64,000 nucleotides of DNA from Myotis daubentonii (Eukaryota > Chordata > Mammalia > Chiroptera > Vespertilionidae): positions 1,379,956-1,443,955 of the forward strand of contig NC_081840.1 of the NCBI RefSeq assembly GCF_963259705.1, read 5' to 3'. The notes under the pieces are model-generated. The model searched no databases. It had not been told where the DNA came from and saw only the letters and a program-made list of their open reading frames with translations. The translations under genes and the position numbers were made by a program. Positions 45,801 through 59,700 of the stretch are shown here, one piece after another. Every line of letters starts with the position of its first letter. Position 1 is the stretch's first letter.

Positions 45801-47195
45801 GAGGGCGGTGGTCCCGGAGGCCGGGGGTCGGCCTGGCAGGCCCCGGAGCGGCGGTCTCTGGAATGCTCGAGGGCCCACGCCTGTGCCCAGACCAGGTGGC
45901 TCACCTTGGGGCCTAGAGATTGGGGTCTGTGATAATCAGGGGTAACTGAGCAGTGGGGCCCCCAAAGCCGAGATGGAGCTGGCTCCCCCCAGCAGGGGCA
46001 GAGCTGCCTGGCCGGTGAGACAGAGCTAGCGGTCGTGGAGGCTGGCCGCACGGTCACTCCCTAGAATCGGAGCACACAGAGCCTGGGTCGGGGAGCAGCG
46101 TGCAACGGTAAGGCACAGGTACAGTATGCCGCCACCTCTACGCAAAGATGTCGCTTCCGGAGGTCGGAACAGAATGCAGCAGTATGACAGAATGGAGGGA
46201 CACCTGCCGTGGCCACCTGCAGCACACGTCACCCGCCCACCCGGCGCTGGACGCCAGGGTCGGCGCTGTCGGCGATCGAGACCGTCGGAACTCGTGGGCA
46301 CAATTTAAAGCCTGCAGGACTTTGTTCAGAACTCCGAAGTTCAACTAATGCCCTATTTTAGGGTGAAAACAATTATAAATCTGAAATGATGCACAGCATC
46401 CATGAGCAATTTCCTTTCGTAATAATTTGAAGTAGTGTCATTGACTACGACAGATATTGAAGGTTTACATTTCTAACGAGAAATAACACAGATTGAATAT
46501 TCTCTTTCCTATCACAAGTGATAACCAGTGTTGGATAGTTTACATTTTCTTCCAAGAAATATAAGTCTATCAACGTTTTAAAATAAAATGTCTGCAGTAA
46601 CCATTATCTTAGAACTTTAAATTAAAAAATGATTCTGAATTTAGAGACTTCCAGAAAAGACCGAGGTGACTTCAGGGTCTTCTGACAAACAAATCATTAA
46701 AACAGAGACCAGGTGAGGCCTTAAAAATAGACAATATGCTGTATTTGAAACAAGATTGCACTCTGGAGCTTTAGAACGCATATATCAGAACTGCATTATT
46801 ATTTCATAAACTCTTCTTTACTTAACATGCTGACATGTCCAGCTAGCCCAGGCGTGTGTGCATGTGGTGGGTGTGTCTTTTGTGTGTTCAAGTTTCAGGA
46901 AGAAAACTCATGGTTCTTTTCGGAGCCTATGTGTCTTCCACCTTAACGAATGAGACCTTTAAAAATGGAAATGAACCTTCTCCGACAGCAGTGTTCCTCG
47001 CCGCAGGATAAAGAATTCTTCAGTGAAGTGTTGCTAGTCTATAGAAAGCGTCCCCGGCTGGCTCCTCCCGCCGGCCCGCGGCCGCCTCCTGCACTTCCTG
47101 CTCCACAAGGTCCTCGCTGAGCGTGAGGGCCCCGGCGGAGACAGCAATTCCAACCCCGAGGAGTTGCCTTCTGCTCAATCCGCCCCCCGTGGCCG
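42840..47195 (-). other. TRAF3: TRAF3 3' UTR (inferred extent)
   Basis: About 4.36 kb from the stop codon to the AATAAA at 42859. The part near the stop (46330-47000) is AT-rich and free of recognised repeats; the middle is GC-rich. No SINE interrupts it, unlike the flanking introns, which fits an exonic tract under constraint. Confidence 0.65.
42859..42864 (-). promoter_or_regulatory. TRAF3: Likely TRAF3 poly(A) signal AATAAA
   Basis: TTTATT on the plus strand reads AATAAA in the gene's direction at the end of an AT-rich stretch. A GTGTGGGG motif follows downstream. It matches the several-kb 3' UTR expected of TRAF3, but I cannot exclude earlier sites. Confidence 0.65.
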
Positions 47196-47767
47196 TCAGG
47201 GGTCAGGCAGGTCCGAAGTATCCACTATGACTTTAATAAAAATGGTGTCATCCTTGATGTACGTCCCGTTCTCCAGCACAGTCTGCGCCACGAACACTGG
47301 GCAGCCGGAGGCGATGTTCATCTCCCCGCTGGGCTTCTTGAAGCTGCTGCTGTTGGGGTCGGGCTTGAACGCGTCCCCCAGGTGACGCCGCGAGGAGCCC
47401 TGGTCCATGAGCATGAGCGTCACCTTCTGCTTGAAGGGCCAGGGAAGCAGCGCGTCGTACTCCCCGCGCATGATGACGAAGAAGAGCGACAGGTGCGTGC
47501 CCTTGCCCATGCCGTCCCCGTTCAGGTAGACCCGGGCGCACATCTTGTAGCCGAAGTAGCCGGTGTAGAAGGGCTGGCTGTACAAGGACAGCGTCTTCCC
47601 CATGACGGCCTCCTGCTTCCGCCGCTTGTAGTCACGGATCTTCCAGATAAGCACACCGTTGTAGCTGGCGGTCTCCAGCACCTGGAAGCGCAGGTCCATG
47701 TCGGCCAGGCGGATGTCGTGGACGCTCAGCATCTGGTCGTGCCGGCTCAGCTGGGACTCCAGCAGGC
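47196..47767 (-). CDS. TRAF3: TRAF3 terminal coding exon (TRAF-C/MATH domain)
   Basis: Follows CCGCCAG and encodes 190 codons including LLESQLSRHDQMLSVHDIRL, VLIWKIRDYKRRK, YFGYKMCARVYLNGDGMGKG and the C-terminus, with TGA at 47198-47196. This is the receptor-peptide-binding domain and looks intact. Confidence 0.98.
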
Positions 47768-50700
47768 CTGGCGGGCAGACAGAGCGGACAGAGGGTGAGG
47801 GTCTCAGCGGGTCAGAAAGGGAGAGGCCGACCCTCACCAGTGTCTGCACTAAACACTGAGAAACCACCGAGGGTCCTGGCGGTGGAGGACGAACGCCACG
47901 CAGCCGACCTGACACGGGCCCACGCACCCAGGTGACGGCTGCTGAGATCACCAGCCTGGGGTCCCTGGGCACCTCTGCAGCATCCACAACGGGGAGCCGC
48001 TGGGGGCAGGGAGGGCGCCCCTGTCCTTCCAGCCCAAGGCTCGGGGTCGTCTGTGCCCCGAGTTCCAGCGGCTCCTCTCCCACCTCATGTCCTCGTGCAG
48101 CTCAGTCCAACCCCACATGTTCCTCTCACCACCAGTCTTTTCACGCAAACACTGAACATTCATTCAGCCCCGAGTCACAGGCCCAGAACTGCCAGCTGAC
48201 ACGTGGGCGTCACGAGCACCGCCTGGCAGGCCCTGCCCTCCACCTGCATCCCCCCACTGGCCTTGCACGGAGGGGATGAGTCTGTGGGACCCGTTTCTTT
48301 CAGCCAAAGACGCCTCAGCAGGAGGCCTGCCGCCTGGGCACACGCTGCACCTGTAACGGACGTCCGGCCCCAGGTGCCGAGGGGACCGCCTACCCCTCAA
48401 GTTTGAGCCGCAACCCGCACCGGGGGTCGCAGGCGTCTGCGACGTGCGCCCGGTCCCAGCCCCTCAGACATGTCACTGCCCGCTGCCCTCGCTCACCTGT
48501 GTTGCGGGCCGCCTGCCCTGAGCTTTTGTCCACGCTCTCCAGCTCGGTCACCCGGTTCTGCAGGGACTCCACGCTGCTCTTCATGCTGTCTGCTTCCTCC
48601 CAGTTCTGCCGGAAGGGGCGGATCTCCTTGTCCAGCTCTTTCAGTTTCTCTGCTTGGCTGTCGATTACTCGCTTCCAAACCAAAGGCATCAAAAGGACAA
48701 ACACAGTTAGCGCTCTCCGGAGACGCCGTGCCACCACTGAGAGGCTGGGTGGGAGCGGAGCGGCCAGCTCAGGGCCAGGGCAGCCCCGCCCCTGCCCCTG
48801 CACACAGGCCTCTCGTGAATCTCGGGAGACACGAGGGATGAGAGTCCACGTTCCCAGAGGGGACCGAGCTCGGCACAGGGTCTCACCCGCCGATGGCAGG
48901 GCAGGCGGCCCGCGTCCCTCTGTCCTGGGGGTCTCAGGCTCACGCTGCAGTGACACCGCGGGCCCTGTCGGAAGGCCTGTCCCGAAAGGCACCGAGCCAT
49001 CAGCAGGGGCCAGTGTGGCCTCCTCCCTGGTGCCTGGGCCCAGGGCCGAGGGAACGGAGCCCTGGCGGGGGTGGGGTGGGGGGTGAGGGGATTCCCTCCG
49101 CCGCTGCTCCCTGCTCCACGTCCCATGCCCTCCAGGCCACAGAACACCACACTGCTGGCCCACACGTGCTATTGACAGCGAGGTCTGGCTTTACGCTATT
49201 TTAACTTTAAAAATATTTTTATGGATTTCAGAATGGAAAGGAGAAAGAGAGAGAATCATTTATTGGCTGCCTCCTGCACACCCCACACTGGGGATCAAGC
49301 CCACACCTCGGGCACGTGCCCTGACTGGGAACTGAACTGTGACCTCCTGGTCCATAGGTCAATGCTCAACCGCTGAGCCACGTGGGCCGGGCTCTGCTAT
49401 TTTAATTTAGATAATTCAGAAAACCTTTCCTCCCGGAAACACACAGACCATTTACATCTCTACAGGGACTGGAGGAACGAGGCCTGCACTCCAGCTAAAG
49501 GACTGCATGCCCACTGCCCAGCCCAGGCCGGGACCTAAAGAGTTTTCACTTCTAAAAAGAATTTGCATTTGTGACATACAGCTCCTGGAGGCTGGGCAAT
49601 GCGCCCCATTAAACTGGGGGGGGGGGGGCAAATTCACTTCCCCTTTTGAAAGCCTATTTTTAAACACGTAAGTTTCAGCACCTTTGGGGGCTGTTACTAA
49701 CATGAAGGAACAAACACGGCTTACTTTTTTGGGGCAAAAGCAGTGTTACTCTTCCTCTTCTTTCCAAGAAAGCCTGGCATGGGCTCGTGTTAAAAAGGAA
49801 AGACGATTCCTCCTCCTATGCACGTCACTTGTTTTACTCTAAGGCGGGGGCTGTGGCGTTTCCTTGGCCCCCGAGTCTGCTTCCGGGGCACAGCCCTGGC
49901 GAGCACACACCCGAGGCGCCTGCAGCAGGTACGCACTCGCCCTGTGAGGTGACAGGCGGGGCTCCCCGGGACTGTAAGGAAGCCGCAGCGATCGGCGGTC
50001 GTGAGTGAGGCTGAGGGAGCCAGGAGCCGGGCCCAGGACACGCCCCGCACGCATGTCTCACGGAGCCTCCTGCACTCCCCACCCCCCCAGGGAGGGGCCT
50101 GGGACAGCGGCTGTGGGCGTGTGGTCACCCCAAAGACAGAGCTGTGGTGTCTGAACAATGAGCTCCCGTACGGACAGCAAGGCCCGGCTCTGGAACGCGG
50201 GCGCGCTCACGGGCACATGGGTACACAGACTAGGCTCACCCCAATTCTGTAGGAGGGCTCCACGCAGCGGGGGAACGGCCCTTTCAAATGACCGTCATCG
50301 GACGAGCAGCACTGCCTGACCCAGGGGCCGGGCTAGGCCGCGCGAGCGCTGAAAAGCCAGCACAGGCGGCTCCACCTGGCAGCTGCAGTTTCCAGGAGAA
50401 CAGACCCCAAGCGCGGGCGTGGGGCTTTCCAGATAAACTGCGGCCGCGCACACACCATGTGGGCACCCCGGGCGCGGGGCCTGCCTGCAGCGCACCAGCC
50501 CCTTCCTCGCGCACGGGCCTGCAGCTGGGCCTCTCTGTCACCGCAGCGCCCGTCCCAGACCCGCCACCGCCGGAGCCTGGGTCCTCCCAGCCCCTCCTGA
50601 CAGCGGGACCTGGCCTCACAGTGTACCCAGGCTGCCTTTCTAACTACGGAAAAGGCTCTTTAAAACGTCCAATGTTAAGCTGACACACTTCACTTCCACC

Positions 50701-53700
50701 CGAGTCGTCTGCATCCCTGTCCGTGGGAACCCTCTGCTCAGAGGCGCTGCCGCTGCGTCCGGGACTTCAGGGCCCACTGGAGGGTCAGAGTAGCCGGGTG
50801 GGTCCTGGTGCACGGGGCTGTGGGACAGCGAGAGGGTGGGGTCCGCCAGGCTTCCTGGAGGAGGCGGCATTGACACCTGAGGTGTCTGAGGAGGAGCCAG
50901 AGCCAGGAAAGGTGGGTGGGGGAGAAGACCCATTTCTCCGCGCTGTGGACACACAGGTGACAGAGTGGCCGGTCATATAAGTATTTCTGGCCACAGCACA
51001 GCATTTAAGACAAACTTCTCCGGGCAGCTGGGGCGGGGGGGTGGGGGCGGTGTTTGAGCCGAGGAAGGAAGTGATGGCAGGTGTGTGTGTGCGCCGGGCT
51101 CGGCTGGAGAGGGGCCTGCAGGGACAGCAGAGGAAGCGCCTGGCTGGCAGACACATCTGGCGCGCAGCCCATGGGGCTCAGAAGACCCGCGTCTACTGAG
51201 ACGGACAGATTTTCTCTCCTCCAGCCACGCACTGGAACCTCCCAGCAGGGTCAGCGATCAACGGCACTCCACTCCTGGCTGGATTCCACGTGAGCCTGCG
51301 GGGAGCCGAGATCAAGCCGGCTGGAGCCCCGTTTACATACGGCCTGTCCCCAGGTCCTCTCTCTGGAGGACACCAGCGAGTGGAGGCCCTCCTCGTGAGT
51401 GCGCGGCGGCCGCTGTGCGCTTCACCTCACCTCCCGCAGCCTGGCTTCCGCCTTCCTTAGACCTCATGGGTGTATTCAATCACAGAAGCTTTAAAGTATA
51501 ACTCACACGCAGTGGAATGATTAAGCTCTACAGAAAAGGACATTAAATTCCAACTTTTCTCACCGAAAGAGGAAGTGAATGCAGAGAGAATCCGGAGGTT
51601 TCCAGTGAGGGCGACTATGACCTCATCATCAGATTCCAACCTCTTGGTTCACTTGAACCCACTACCTATCCACGTTTCCTACGCTGTTGGTATTTTTAAC
51701 AGGTGTAACTTCCTCAGCCTTCCCACGCGCCCCTGAGCCCCAGGTCAAACAGAGCAGGTTCACGACAAATGGCTCGTCCTGCACCCCAGGCAGGTGAGGG
51801 CCCTGGTCAGGTGTATCAGTGGTTAGAGCACTGGCCTGTGCACAGGAGGGTCTTGGGTTAGATACCCGGGTCAAGGGTATGTACCTGGCTTGCAGGTTCG
51901 ATCCCCAGCCCAGGTCAGGGCACATGCGGGAGACGACCAATGACTCTCACATCGATGTTTTTCTCTCTCTTTTCCCACCTACCCCCCCCCCCCTAAAAAT
52001 ATCCTTGGGTGAAGATTCAACAACAACAACAATAACACAAAAATCACCACCAGGGACTTCCCGCAGGAGGCGTGCTGGTGGTTTACGACGCTGTGCTTTT
52101 TGGCTATCCAGCGCTAACGACCTGTACCTTTCCTAACACAACCTAGCATTTCAGTGTTTTTCCTCATCCCTGGACATGCACCAAGTCCAGACCAATGACG
52201 CTCTTAACGAATCCCTGTGCAGCACCTGAAGGCAGGCTGACCAGCCTCCAGGGCTGAAGCGGGCGGAGAGGCATTCCCGGAGACAACGGGCTGAGCTCGA
52301 GCGCCTCTCTTCCACGGGAGGCGGGGAAACACCCAAGCCGAGCCCGGAGGAGCCATCTGGCCGCGCCCTGGGGTGTCTATGACGCACGCACAGCACGAGC
52401 AAGCGCTGTGCAGACAGCAGCCACCACGACGATACACCGACAAGGGCCTCGGAGACCGAGCTGGCAGCAGGCGGGGACCATCCTCTCACCAGGCCCAGCC
52501 ACACGCCTGCCTCTGCCCGGGCAGCTGTTGGCGCTGGACCCAGGGGGACGCGGGTGAGGAGCCCGAGAATCACTGGGAAATTTGGATCAAGAGAGTCTGC
52601 CTTCACTTCACCGTGGGAAGTGAAACTTGACACAGAACCACCGATGAACACGGAATCCTCAACAATAAAAGGGCTAATTTTTAAATCACGGGCTGTGAGC
52701 CTTGCTGCACCCACGGTGGGTCAAAGGCAGAGAGAGGGATGGTGCTCCCGGGAGAGGAGGGGGAGCCCTGTCCTGGGCCCGCCCGGCCGCCCTCCATCCG
52801 GCCAGGCCATGCCTCTTACCTGTAAGTGCAGTATTTTGGATTCGTTGTTTCGCAGCATTTCCTTCTGTCTCTCAATTTCGATCTCGAAGCTGCATATCTG
52901 GTTGTGCAGGCTCTGTATGCTCTTGTTCTTCTCCACACTCTCGTTCTGCAGCAGGGAAACCTGAAACGGACGCCGCCGTCAAGCGAGCAGAATACGGTTC
53001 AATGTTAACGAGCAGCCACTCGGCTTCCGGAAGGCTGGCCTGCGGGCTCCCTGGGCGGGTTCCGGGAAGCACCCTTCACCCGGGACCGCGCGGGCGATGC
53101 CCGTGGATTTCAGGACGAGGGGGACGCTCTCTGAAGGTTTTGCTGGAAATTAATGAGCCTCTCGCCGGAGAGGCTTTCAGACTCCGGCCGGGAAACGCAC
53201 ATACAGGACCCACTGGCCCGGCGTGTGCGCGTGCGCCCGAAAAGCAGGCATCTCAGACCGCGCTTGTCCTCACCCCGGGTTCCCTCTCTCACCCCGTTTG
53301 CTGTGAATAGTGTGGTCACAGCCCGCCACGGGCGCTCCCTCCACCTGGAGAAGCGCTCCCCCCAACCAGGAGGCCCGGTGAGGACAGGCTGCCCGCCACC
53401 CCCGCCCCAGGCGGGTCCAGGCCACCGCGCCCTTGGGTCCAATACCTTCCTGGGAAACCATGAGCCCCAGAGCCACCGCGCGGGGTCCGCAGCCCCCGGC
53501 AACCCCTTCACGGCTTTGTCTCGCGATTCCATGCGGGCAGCTGGCCCTTGAAAGGCGCCACCACCACAGCCTCTCCGCATGGAGGACCGTGGGGGTGGCA
53601 GTGCGGGGACGGCAGTGCGGGGACGGCAGTGGGGGGACGGCAGTGGGGGGACGGCAGTGCGGGGACGGCAGTGCGGGGACGGCAGTGCGGGGACGGCAGT

Positions 53701-56700
53701 GGGGGGACGGCAGTGCGGGGACGGCAGTGGGGGGACGGCAGTAGGGGGACGGCAGTGGGGGGACGGCAGTGGGTGGACGGCAGTGGGGGGACGGCAGTGC
53801 GGGGACGGCAGTGGGGGGACGGCAGTAGGGGGACGGCAGTGGGGGGACGGCAGTGGGGGGACGGCAGTGCGGGGACGGCAGTGGGGGGACGGCAGTGGGG
53901 GGACGGCAGTGCGGTGACGGCAGTGGGCGGACGGCAGTGGGCGGACGGCAGTGCGGGGACGGCAGTGCGGGGACGGCAGTGCGGGGACGGCAGTGGGGGG
54001 ACGGCAGTGGGGGGACGGCAGTGCGGGGACGGCAGTGGGCGGACGGCAGTGGGCGGACGGCAGTGCGGGGACGGCAGTGCGGGGACGGCAGTGCGGGGAC
54101 GGCAGTGGGGGGACGGCAGTGGGGGGACGGCAGTGGGGGGACGGCAGTGGGGGGACGGCAGTGGGGGGACGGCAGTGCAGTGACGGCAGTGGGCGGACGG
54201 CAGTGGGGGGACGGCAGTGGGGGGACGGCAGTGGGGGGACGGCAGTGCAGTGACAGCAGTGGGCGGACGGCAGTGCGGGGACGGCAGTGGGGGGACGGCA
54301 GTGGGGGGACGGCAGTGCGGGGACGGCAGTGGGGGGACGGCAGTGGGGGGACGGCAGTGGGGGGACGGCAGTGGGGGGACGGCAGTGCAGTGACAGCAGT
54401 GGGCGGACGGCAGTGCGGGGACGGCAGTGGGGGGACGGCAGTGGGGGGACGGCAGTGGGGGGACGGCAGTGGGTGGACGGCAGTGCGGGGACGGCAGTGG
54501 GGGGACGGCAGTGCGGGGACGGCAGTGGGGGGACGGCAGTGCGGGGACGGCAGTGGGTGGACGGAAGTGGGGGGACGGCAGTGCAGTGACGGCAGTGGGG
54601 GGACGGCAGTGGGGGGATGGCAGTGGGGGGACGGCAGTGGGGGGACGGCAGTGGGGGGACGGCAGTGGGGGGATGGCCGAGTCACCACAGGAAGGACCCC
54701 GGCGATGAGCCGTCCCAGCCGAGTCCCGCCCAGTGAGCACCGGAGGCAGCCCCCCTCCCCCCAGCCTCTGGACGTCGTGGTCTCACTGGGAACAGACGTG
54801 CTCCCTGCGGAGGACAGACTTGCCACCACCTGCGGCTCCGCTCAGCGCCGCACACTTCCGGGGGGGGGGGGGGGGGTGGACACAGGGCGCCTCCGCCCGC
54901 ACCCAGGGCGCCCTGCTCGGAGCTCCTTTCCTTCCTGATGCCTTCCCTCGGGGAGCCCGCACCCCCCCCCCCCTCCGCACCCTAGCCTGGCCCCGCCCTC
55001 CCGAGCCCGGCCCCCCAGACGGTGCTGCTCCCTGGGCCGAGCCTCTGAAATGGAAGGTGTGACGGCGCCTTTACCTCCCGGTTTCACAGGACACTTTCTA
55101 CAGTTTGACCCCGAATGTGAGGCCGTCTCCGAACCGACCCACATGCCACTTCCTGCCGCATGGCCCTGCCTGGGGCTCCCCTGCAGGACCTGCGCCAGGA
55201 GGAGGCCCTTCCTACAAAGGACATGTGGCCTCCGTTTTGGTCCAGCTCTGCTTTGGGCCCAGTGAAGAGCAAGGGTCCGACCGCGGGGGAGAGGGGTGCA
55301 GGGGAGGCAGCGTGGGGGGACGGGGCCCCTTGGGACAGACAGAGGCGGGACAGACCCCCCCGCACCAGGCGCCAGTGTCCGCAGAGCGAGGCTGCTGTGC
55401 TGTGCGTGTGGTCCTGGTGAGGCCCTTCCCGGTGGGGGGAGCCCGCACTGAGGGGCGGGCCTCCGGGCGCCCACAGGGTCTCAGCGGGGAGCCGCCACCC
55501 CAGACCCGCAGATGCTATGCAACTCCTGCGGCTGGATAAGCCAACTCACCCTCATGAGCGAGAGAACCTTTTAAATAAATGAGAAGGGAGAGACTAAAGC
55601 CCTGACATCTATGCCTATAAATTTTTTTTTTAATTCCTCACCCAAGGGTGTTTTTCCATTGACTTTTTAGAGAGTGGAAGAGGCAGAGAAACCTCGATCG
55701 GTCGCCTCCTGCACGTACCCGGACCAGAGCCCTGGCCAGAGAGGAGCCTGCAACCCAGGTCCATGCCCTTGATTGGAATTGAACCCAAGACCCTTCAGTC
55801 TGCAGGCTGGCGCTCGATCCACTGAGCCAAACCGGCCAGGGCAAAACCTATCCTTTTTTAAAGGCAGAAGCAGCAGTCTCCAAAGGAACCACCAAGAACA
55901 GAGCGTGGACACCACGGCTCACAGGACACCACACGGGACTCACTGAGGACGCTCCCTGCACGTCCAACGGACGCCTGCGCTGTGTGCGTGTGCATCTCCA
56001 GCTTAAGCATCTACCCCGACACGCTGCTTTATTTCAAGTACATGAATATTTAAATTGCCAGATTTAACTGAAAAGAGGCATTCGGATCCGCACAGACAAG
56101 GCTGACCTGGCTGCGCTCTCCAGGCGCGTGTGCTGGGCGCCCAGTTTTCACTTTGTCAGTAACCCGCAGGGAGTGATCCCAGGACAACTCCATCTGCTCT
56201 CAGAGGTCCTTGCCTTCTCGGAAAAGGCCTGCCGAGCAGCACCCCAGGAACCAGCTCCCCAGGAAGGGGCTTGCGAACAGCCCAGCCCACAACCAGCTCC
56301 TTGAAGGGCAGCTGGCGAGTGAGTCCCTCTGGGGAAGGGCCTGCTCGGTGCCCCAGCTCCCACAGTGCCGCTTGAGAAGCCAGTGGAGTGCCTGTGACAT
56401 GAGATGCCGTCCTGGTCGGGGGCTGGCACCTGCTCTCCAAGGGCCAGAGGGCAGGATGTGAGCTGTGCGGCCCCCGGTGTCCCAGCTGCTCCACTTGGCT
56501 GCAGCCAGAGCCAGCGTGGGAAGGCATGAGCCCGGTGCCCGATGCGACTACATGTATAGGAGAGGGAGGCCTGCATGTGCGGCAGTCCCTGCCCGGAGCA
56601 ACGCTAAGATAACCACACGATTTTTAACAAGCACGGCACATGTGCTGGCAGCAAAAAAACAGAACCAACGCAAGCGCCTTCACAGTGAGGCTGTGAGGAG

Positions 56701-59700
56701 AACGTACTTGACCGTCTCGTGGTGCCGCCCCTTTCACCCTCAGACAGGGAATCGCTACAGAGAAACGGAGGAGGCCACGGAGAGGACCAGCCGCACGTGG
56801 TTGTCCTACCTTCTTCTCCAGGGAGTTGCTCCACTCCTTCAGCAGGTTCACGTGCTGCACCGCGGAGCTGGCCTCGTGCGCCTTGATCTGCTGGTTCGTC
56901 CCCTGCAGAGCAAAGTGCAGGGCATCAGCCCTCGCCGCCCACACAGAGCAGGAAGCCGGAGAAGCTGAACGGGGAGGGGGAGCCTGGCTCCTGGGATGTG
57001 ACTGACTGCCGTGCCCAGCGGCCCCATCCGCTGCCAGCGGGCGCACGGGAGGCGGCTCTGCAGTTGTATAGGGATCTCGGGCTCACGGCTTCTCTCCTAA
57101 GCTGCTCTCACCAGTGCCTTCTCGGCTGTTTCATACAACATCAAGAAACTGAATTTCAGACATATCATTTTCCTTCCTTTAGAAATTTATTCATTAAAAT
57201 ATAAACGGGTTTGGACAGCTTCAGTTACAGCTAGATACTGATACAGTAATCGAGTGACCATGTAATCAGATGAGGGTTCTGACTAATTCACCAAAACATG
57301 AACTTATCAGTGACATACACCGTAGCGGGAAATGTACTGCTCGCTGTTCTAAGGCTACTTAGGAAGTTACATAGAAACATAAATAAACCAGCTACAGAGT
57401 ACATAAGATGCAGACCATCTCAGGAACAAGCACAGCAAATAGTGCTTCCATTCTTAAGGAAGTAATTGACAGGAAAATAGAATTTGTTTTGATATTAGAA
57501 AATTAAGAAGCCACAGGAAGCATTTTAATGATCTCCAAAACATATACTCTGTACAGAGAATATTCCTATGTATATGTTGACATAAGTGTTGCTATATGTC
57601 AACATATACATACGCAGACACAGAATGAAAGGTACTACACACGACATCACAGGGGCGAGACCCCGTCCCCAGGAGCCTGGGGCAGAGAGAAGCTACGTCC
57701 TCTTCAGGCTCAGGCTTGCACTTCCTGAGAAAATACTAGGACAGCATGTCTCGGTGCTAACTTCATAACGATGTGTGGCTCATACATAAAATTAAATATA
57801 AAATACTTCAATGGTAATAGATACTGTCTTTTCATAGTTTTAATATTAAGATGCACATTTAAATAGAAACTTAGTTCAAATTCACGAGCAATCTCAGACG
57901 TGTTAAAGAAAATAAAGAGCCGGGCCGGCGTGGCTCCGGGGCTGAGCGCCGACCTGTGAACCAGGAGGTCATGTTCAATTCCAGGCCAGGGCACAGGCCT
58001 GCGTTGCGGGCTCGATCCCCAGTGAGGGGCGTGCAGAGGCAGCTGATCCATGATTATCTCTCATCATTGATGTTTCTATCTCTCTCTCCTTCGCCCTTCC
58101 TCTCTGATATCAATAAAAATATATTTAACAAAATACATATATACTTAAAAAAATAAAAAGTCAGAAACAGGTCTGTGTGGCCATGACGAAGACGTCCTCT
58201 CCATGCTGCTGTCCCAGGAGGTGTGGCTTATGTGCAAAATGCATTTATGGATACACGTGTGTGCGACCCTTACCGCAGTGCACCGATACGCACACTGCTC
58301 ACAGCAGCCGGCTGCACACTTACTCAGAAGCGTTACAGCTGACACCGCCATAACCGTAGCTGCAAACCCCGCCCGCCGTCAAGCCGGCACGACCCACTCG
58401 CGAGCTGGTTTCAGGCGGGAACACCCTGACTTCCTCTCGGCACAGGCGTCCGCCTTAACTCTCAAAGCCCCACCGTCACCCACGCCACAGGGTGATCCGG
58501 TTTCATGCAAGGACTCCAAGCCCAGAAGTGGCACGTTAAAATGCTAATGTAATAACTTGCTCCCATGGCAGAATGTCAGCGACTGGGAAGGACAGACATC
58601 GGATACTGACCTGAAAAACGCAGCCATAGCGCTTAAAACTACAGGTGCTGGGGGCATTGACACACTCTGACAAGTGGGCACTCAACTGCAACGGAAAGAG
58701 ACGTGAGTTGTGGCACGAACATTCGCATGAAAATGTTCAAACAGGTTAAAGGCACAGGAGCACCCAGGCTGCACCGTCACAGACGGCGATTACAGCCGCA
58801 GGTGTCCCGTCACCGGCTCCCAGACTCCTCGGCAGTGAATTCACGGTATTGTCACGTGTGTACACAGATACACCAATATACGGAAATACGTTCACTGTAG
58901 CGTTGCTTAAACTCGAGTTTTCGTTAGGAATGTTCGAAACGTGACCTGCCGTCTGCAGTGCCAGAGATAAGAAAGGAAGAAACGTAAACTGAAATGCACA
59001 TTGAGAGACTGTAAACGAAAAGTGCATGAAACACAAAAAGGAAAGCATCCGGGATGCAACTGGGCCACACACCTCATACACAGCACAACACACTTCCCAA
59101 GGAGCGGGCGCCGGGGGCCGCCGCCGCCCGTCCCTTCCCTGACTGCCCTGCAGGGCGCGCACGCGGTCTCCAAGGCCGCTGCGGCCGTGCTAACAGGAGT
59201 CTGAGCTGTCACCTCTCGCTGACGGGGATCCGAGGACCTGGGAGAGGATGACGATGAAGCTGCAGGTCGGCAACTGGTCCATACAAACCACCTACACCTG
59301 CGACGCCCCCTCCGGAGGCAGAAGGTGCTGGGCCCTGGGCTGACACAACGTAAGGGCAGTTTCTCCTTTTACTGAAGAAATACATTCTCATCAGGAAACT
59401 CCGGGGACAGACCTTCATAGGAACAATCAGGACCTGTCTGTTGTGGGCCGCAGCCACACCCCCAGTGCCTGTGGGGCATCACTCTGGTGGGGGGGGCACT
59501 GGTCTGCAGGACAAAGCAGGCCACTCCCTGTAGGTCAGCACTTGGGACAGAGAGGAAAGTGGCCACAGGACTGCTCTCTGTTGCGACTGCTATGAGGGCC
59601 GGCACCGAGGGACCCGACCGGCCATGGCCACCTGTGCGGTCTCTGAGCGGGGCAGCCCAGCACACCCAGGCTCCTCTGACCCCAGCCTGGAGTCAGGCCT

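Noticed and set aside
53270..54938. Open frames of 519, 410 and 361 codons on both strands encoding regular 14-residue repeats
   Set aside because: They are translations of the 14-bp minisatellite. A 14-nt unit without stop codons stays open in every frame and gives a 14-residue periodic peptide.
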